Part shown: positions 6,007 through 9,154 of the stretch, piece after piece
Numbering within the stretch: the stretch's first letter is position 1
How the letters are laid out: the number at the start of each line of letters is the position of its first letter
The notes under the pieces: model-generated
What the model was told of the DNA's origin: nothing
Databases searched by the model: none
The model's input: only the letters and a program-made list of their open reading frames with translations
NCBI GenBank assembly: GCA_036272735.1
Contig: DATAYF010000774.1
Location: 1-9,154, forward strand
DNA from: DATAYF01 sp036272735
GTDB lineage: Bacteria > Chloroflexota > Ktedonobacteria > Ktedonobacterales > Ktedonobacteraceae
DNA length: 9,154 nucleotides
Direction of reading: 5' to 3'
Program-made: the position numbers and the translations under genes

Positions 6007-7047
6007 ATGCACTATACGACTCTGGGCAAGACTGGCCTGGTCGTATCCAGGCTCACGCTGGGGACGATGACCTTTGGAGAAGGAATCTCTCACGGCTTCG
6101 AGCATCCAGTGAATCAGGAGCGCGCGAACAATATGGTTTCTCAGGCTCTCGAGGCTGGTATTACCTTCTTCGATACGGCGAACAACTATGGTGAGGGACG
6201 TGCTGAAGAGTTTCTTGGTCGTGCCCTTGGCTCGCGGCGCCCAGATGTCATCATCGCGACGAAACTTGGCGCACGTACTGGACCAGCTCTCATGGATGCG
6301 GGTCTGTCCTACCGTCATGTCATTGCATCGACCGAGGCCAGCCTCAAACGATTAGGAACAGATTATATCGATCTTTTGCAACTCCACGTTCCCGATCCCC
6401 TGACGCCCTTCGAGGAGACGGCTCGCGCGTTCGATCATCTTATCCAGCGCGGACTGGTCCGCTATGTGGGGTACTCCAACCTCGGCGATTGGCAGGCTGC
6501 GACCTTCCTGGCGACGCAGCGCCAGCACGGGTACGCTCCCTTCGTCTCCGCGCAGATGTATTACTCGCTGTTAGGGCGTGACATCGAGTATGGTGTGACG
6601 CCATTCTTGCGCCATGAGGGGCTGGGTTTGCTGGTCTGGAGCCCGCTCGCGGGTGGTTTCCTGAGTGGGAAGTATACGAGAGAGGAGCCTTCGGGAAACT
6701 CTGGGCGGCTGGCCTCATTCGACTATCTCTCTCTCCTCTCTATCGACCGCGAAAAGGACTACATTGTTGTCGATAAACTACACGACATAGCGGCGGCTCA
6801 TGCGGAAGCAACCCCCGCCCAGATTGCCCTGGCCTGGTTGCTGGCAAAGCCTTTCGTTTCCTCGGTCATTATCGGGGCCAACAAACCAGAGCAATTTGCG
6901 GACAACGTGGCAGCGGTCAACCTTCGCCTTTCGCCAGAGGAAGTAGAGTCACTCGATGCGCTTACCGAGCCGAAGCCGCTCTATCCCTACAGATGGCAAG
7001 CAAGCGGCGGCGATTCTGTAGTACGCCAGGCACTAGGCATGCGCTAA
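6007..7047 (+). CDS. Aldo/keto reductase (transposon passenger)
   Basis: A 346-residue, NAD(P)H-dependent oxidoreductase of the aldo/keto reductase superfamily, normal in length (about 310-350). The (beta/alpha)8-barrel landmarks are all present: LTLGTMTFGEG (17-26), the catalytic tetrad Asp56 and Tyr61 in FFDTANNYGEG, Lys86 in IATKLG and His127 in LLQLHVPD, the strand VRYVGYSN (151-158), VWSPLAGGFLSGKY (210-223) and the cofactor phosphate-binding SVIIGANKPEQFADN (286-300). It probably reduces an aldehyde or ketone; the substrate is unknown. AAGGAG lies 8-9 nt before the ATG. The divergent tetR gene and the inverted repeat between them suggest repression relieved by an inducer. Its position inside an IS makes it cargo. 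Confidence 0.93.
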   Translation: MHYTTLGKTGLVVSRLTLGTMTFGEGISHGFEHPVNQERANNMVSQALEAGITFFDTANNYGEGRAEEFLGRALGSRRPDVIIATKLGARTGPALMDAGLSYRHVIASTEASLKRLGTDYIDLLQLHVPDPLTPFEETARAFDHLIQRGLVRYVGYSNLGDWQAATFLATQRQHGYAPFVSAQMYYSLLGRDIEYGVTPFLRHEGLGLLVWSPLAGGFLSGKYTREEPSGNSGRLASFDYLSLLSIDREKDYIVVDKLHDIAAAHAEATPAQIALAWLLAKPFVSSVIIGANKPEQFADNVAAVNLRLSPEEVESLDALTEPKPLYPYRWQASGGDSVVRQALGMR

Positions 7048-7061
7048 GCGGTGCAAAGGGA

Positions 7062-7085
7062 AGAGGGAAACCTCTCGCCTCTTTC
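7062..7085 (+). terminator. Weak candidate terminator after the reductase gene
   Basis: AGAGG (7062-7066) and CCTCT (7071-7075) can pair around a GAAA loop 15 nt after the stop. An alternative pairing uses the second CCTCT at 7078-7082. Only a short T-rich run follows, so termination would be inefficient. Confidence 0.25.
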
Positions 7086-7133
7086 TGCTAATATCGCATA
7101 TTACCAGTAAAAACGTCCTTTGTAGTATACACT

Positions 7134-7197
7134 GTCTCCGAGGTCAGCACAGCCACATTTAAAAACGGGAAGATTTGGCTGCGTTGACCTCAGAGAC
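7134..7197. repeat. 21-bp imperfect inverted repeat (hairpin) before the transposase gene
   Basis: Bases 7134-7154 and 7177-7197 pair at 18 of 21 positions plus one G-U wobble, with a 22-nt A-rich loop. The arms share GTCTC, GAGGTCA and CAGCC blocks. It lies in the 330-nt gap (7048-7377) between the reductase and transposase genes, which shows no convincing gene. Farther on, the octamer TGGGAGTC occurs twice (7252-7259 and 7278-7285). Possible roles are a barrier that keeps outside transcription from driving transposase, an RNA gene, or a relic of another small element. None is proven. Confidence 0.55.
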
Positions 7198-7377
7198 GTA
7201 AGCGTGAGAGGGAAGCAAATCGCAAGCAAGGTGAACTGCTGAAGGCTATCATGGGAGTCACTTGTGGCTGCGTGCTGTGGGAGTCCCCGTATCTGAAAGG
7301 CTCTAACGGCAAAATGCTTGTACATTTCGAAGCCTGCTTAAAGGGCCAAATCTCACTGCAAAGAAAAGAGAAGAGAG

Positions 7378-8732
7378 ATGCTTGATCTGCCTCCAAAGAT
7401 TATCCACGTGTTGCGCTCGTTTGAAGGGGTTTTCAGCAAACGCATCTGGGCGTGGGGCAAAGTGCTCCTGATCGGAGCGATCTTAGCCCCAGGAGAACGA
7501 ACGGTGGCATCTATCTTACGCGCCATGGGATTGCAGAACGAGAAACAGTTCCAGAACTATCACCGAGTGCTCAATCGTGCTAAATGGTCGAGCCGAGCAG
7601 TGAGCCGGATTGTGTTGTTGTTGCTCGTGAATCTTTTTGTACCAGCAACTGCCCCCATTGTGGTGGGGATTGACGAGACGATTGAACGCCGTCGCGGAAG
7701 CAAAATCGCCGCGCGAGGCATCTATCGTGATCCGGTGCGTTCCAGCCAGGAGTTTTTTGTCAAAACCTGTGGATTGCGTTGGATCTGCCTGATGCTGCTC
7801 ACCCCGATCCCGTGGGCCCAGCGAGTGTGGGCGTTCCCTTTTTGACCGTGCTTACGCCCTCAAAGAGGTATCACGAGCAGCGTGGAAAGAGGCATAAAAC
7901 GATCACGGACTGGGCCAGGCAGATGATCCGGCAACTGCACCGCTGGCTGCCGAAACGGGCGCTGGTCATTGTCGCCGATGGAAGCTATGCCGTGGTGGAG
8001 TTTCTGGCGAACATGGTCCGTTTGCCACATGTGACGCTCGTGACGCGCCTGCGCCTGGATGCAGCGTTGTATGATCCTGCCCCAGCACGGGAAGTAGGCA
8101 AAAAAGGGCGGCCTGCAGTGAAAGGCCAACGCCAACTCACCCTCGCCAAACGCCTGACCGATCCCGCAACCGTGTGGCAGACAAACACGGTCTGTTGGTA
8201 TGGGGGCATCGCTCGATCCGTCGAGATGGCAACTGGCACAGCCCTGTGGTACCATACCAGCGTTGCACCTGTTCCCATTCGTTGGATACTCATTCATGAT
8301 CCACAAGGCCACTTCGCCTCCCAGGCCGTGTTGTGTACCGATCAACATGCTGATCCGCTTCAGATCCTGGCATGGTTTGTCATGCGTTGGTCGGTTGGAG
8401 TGACTTTCCATGAGGTGCGAACCCATCTGGGCGTGGAGACACAGCGCCAGTGGTCGGATCTGGCCATTTTGCGCACCACTCCCTCACTGTTGGGACTCTT
8501 TTCGCTCATCACCATTTTTGCTCAGCAGTTGTTGGGAGAGCACGCTTTTCCTGTCCGTCAGGCTGCCTGGTACGCCAAAGCATTGCCCACCTTTTCGGAC
8601 ACATTGGCCTTCGTTCGTCAGTATCTGTGGCCCTCCTGCTTTTTTTCTAGGTCGTCTTCTGAGCACGAGGTCATCACAATTCCACGAGCACTTTTTGATC
8701 GCCTCGTGGATACCCTCGCCTTTACAGCATGA
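7378..8732 (+). CDS. IS701-like DDE transposase, split by a -1 frameshift
   Basis: Two overlapping frames, 7378-7845 and one ending at 8732, together encode a 451-residue protein. Joined at the T tract it reads RVWAFPF then LTVLTPSKRY, the continuous sequence I expect for this family. Seen motifs: an N-terminal helical domain with NYHRVLNRAKWSSRA (60-74), the first catalytic Asp99 in VVGIDETIERRRG, the second Asp201 in VIVADGSYA and Glu346 in VTFHEVRTHLGVETQRQWSD, completing the DDE triad. The enzyme would cut and paste the element by binding its end repeats. Apart from the frame change both halves are undamaged. Either a one-base deletion has inactivated it or it is made by programmed slippage. 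The ribosome site before ATG 7378 is a purine-rich AGAGAAGAGAG rather than a clear GGAGG. Confidence 0.85.
7836..7845 (+). promoter_or_regulatory. Slippery-type heptamer with adjacent stop in the transposase gene
   Basis: In the upstream frame the heptamer C CCT TTT (7836-7842) fits the X XXY YYZ form for -1 slippage and is followed immediately by TGA (7843-7845). Slipping back one base reads on as TTG ACC GTG into the downstream frame and restores the family sequence. A missing T in an original six-T run would look the same. Confidence 0.4.
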
Positions 8733-8748
8733 TTTGGATAAAGTCTAG
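8732..8748 (-). repeat. Right terminal inverted repeat with CTAG target duplication
   Basis: ATTTGGATAAAGT (8732-8744) followed by CTAG (8745-8748) is the inverted partner of 4991-5007, with one mismatch. It begins at the last base of the transposase stop codon, as in compact IS right ends. Confidence 0.75.
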
Positions 8749-8755
8749 TTAACAA

Positions 8756-8795
8756 GAGGGGATGGTTAAGAGCGGTTGCCCTTAACCATCCCCTC
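8756..8795 (-). terminator. Strong hairpin, likely terminator of the phosphoesterase gene
   Basis: Fifteen-base arms (8756-8770 and 8781-8795, GAGGGGATGGTTAAG and its exact complement) enclose a 10-nt loop. On the minus strand it lies 32 nt after the phosphoesterase stop and is followed by TTGTTAA, a short U-rich tail. On the plus strand no T run follows. It lies outside the transposon, 11 bp from its right target duplication copy. Confidence 0.6.
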
Positions 8796-8827
8796 CGCAC
8801 TTCCACTGGTGAGAGGTTTTCTGAAGC

Positions 8828-9154
8828 TTAACCAGAATACGGCAACAATGGCGTGTTCTGACGCTGATGGCTGAAATTGAAAAGGTTCATCAGGTTGCCG
8901 ATAGCCGGACCGTTGAGAGGCTTATAGGGATCAGCCCTGCTGGCCCTGGGATTCGGCAAATTATCGAGGCTGCGCTCTGACAGCGTAGGCAGGTGCCAGT
9001 TTTGCTCAATAAACTTGAGGATCGAGACATGGTCGTAGTAGGTGTGATCGACATATCCCTGTTTGGCATAGGGCGACACCACCATTAAAGGAACACGCGA
9101 GCCATCGCCGAAGAACGTCAGCGGCTGGACATAGCCAGAGTCGTAATAGCCGCC
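8828..9154 (-). CDS. Phosphoesterase (phospholipase C / acid phosphatase family), C-terminal part
   Basis: The frame is open from the window edge to its stop at 8828-8830, giving the last 108 residues. It begins GGYYDSGYVQPLTFFGDGSRVPLMVVSPYAK, which contains the family's conserved GG.YD and 'G.RVP...SPYAK.G.V.H..YDH.SI.KFIE.NW' segments (YVDHTYYDHVSILKFIEQNWHL). This is the PF04185 family: metal-dependent phosphoesterases of the alkaline-phosphatase superfamily, often secreted and acting on phospholipids or phosphate monoesters. The catalytic N-terminal part, any signal peptide and the start are outside the window. The tail after the last conserved block (NLMNLFNFSHQRQNTPLLPYSG) is typical of C-terminal ends such as 'FDF'. 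The substrate is not determined. Confidence 0.85.
   Translation of the reverse strand, partial: GGYYDSGYVQPLTFFGDGSRVPLMVVSPYAKQGYVDHTYYDHVSILKFIEQNWHLPTLSERSLDNLPNPRASRADPYKPLNGPAIGNLMNLFNFSHQRQNTPLLPYSG

Larger units (their letters stand above)
4995..8744 (+). mobile_element. IS701-like transposon carrying a TetR / aldo-keto reductase passenger pair
   Basis: The unit is 3,750 bp. Its left end ACTTTATCCATAT (4995-5007) and the reverse complement of its right end (8732-8744) agree at 12 of 13 bases, with ten identical at the tip. Both tips are flanked by CTAG (4991-4994 and 8745-8748). Known: IS701-family elements duplicate a 4-bp YTAR-type target, often CTAG, and the transposase inside is of that family. 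The right end is compact: the transposase stop overlaps the repeat. No copy of the left tip is visible close to the transposase start, so the left end that pairs with it lies 2.4 kb upstream, beyond a tetR gene and an aldo/keto reductase gene. Usual IS701 elements are about 1.4-1.5 kb. A composite origin from two IS copies, or a deletion, remains possible. Confidence 0.72.

Noticed and set aside
6440..6718. 92-codon minus-strand frame within the reductase gene
   Set aside because: An Arg/Ala/Ser-rich shadow of the complete aldo/keto reductase, which has every catalytic residue.
7860..8426. 188-codon minus-strand frame within the transposase gene
   Set aside because: Antisense to the DDE transposase; composition rich in His, Cys and Arg and no family features.
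7067..8822. Similarity between AAACCTCTC near 7068 and the inverse of GAGAGGTTT near 8811 as alternative IS ends
   Set aside because: The match is short (11 of 12), has no flanking duplication, and would place 78 bp of outside sequence, including a terminator, within the element. The 4995/8744 pair is longer and flanked by CTAG.
1..9154. CRISPR arrays, tRNA or rRNA genes
   Set aside because: No regularly spaced repeats and no tRNA- or rRNA-like stretches were seen on either strand.

Overview
The window is ordinary bacterial accessory DNA of moderately high GC: short genes with clear Shine-Dalgarno sites, overlapping stops and starts, and several mobile-element pieces. The transposase types, TetR-type regulators, a PPOX-fold protein of the F420-linked type and a DUF3592-like membrane protein together recall Ktedonobacteria (Chloroflexota). 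That assignment rests on remembered similarity, not a search.

Layout. Bases 1-141 look like the right end of an IS200/IS605-type (TnpB) element, with the tail of its reading frame and a bulged terminal hairpin. Bases 404-1462 (minus) encode a two-helix membrane protein with a DUF3592-like C-terminal domain. Diverging from it at 1520 is a tightly coupled operon: TetR regulator, YciI-like protein, PPOX-class F420-type oxidoreductase. A perfect 10-bp-arm palindrome sits between the -35 and -10 boxes of the operon promoter and is a very likely TetR operator. Next come a SAM-dependent methyltransferase (3100-3870), preceded by a possible 14-codon leader peptide and a 51-codon small ORF, and a four-helix membrane protein (4050-4472). 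Bases 4473-4994 contain no intact gene but hold the C-terminal remnant of a different transposase (4710-4889).

The most interesting feature is a 3,750-bp unit at 4995-8744. It is bounded by matching inverted repeats (12 of 13 bp) and flanked on both sides by CTAG, the kind of 4-bp target duplication expected for the IS701 family. At its right end is an IS701-like DDE transposase (7378-8732) whose stop codon overlaps the terminal repeat. The other 2.4 kb carries passengers: a TetR regulator (5819-5220, minus), a divergent aldo/keto reductase (6007-7047), and a structured non-coding stretch with a 21-bp imperfect hairpin. IS701 elements are normally about 1.4-1.5 kb with only a transposase, so this looks like an IS carrying a regulated oxidoreductase cassette. 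The transposase is split between two frames at a CCCTTTTT tract followed directly by TGA. That could be a one-base deletion or a -1 programmed frameshift.

Right of the transposon are a strong 15-bp-stem hairpin and the 3' end of a phosphoesterase/phospholipase C-family gene on the minus strand, running off the window. The hairpin is probably that gene's terminator; the transposon inserted just beyond it.
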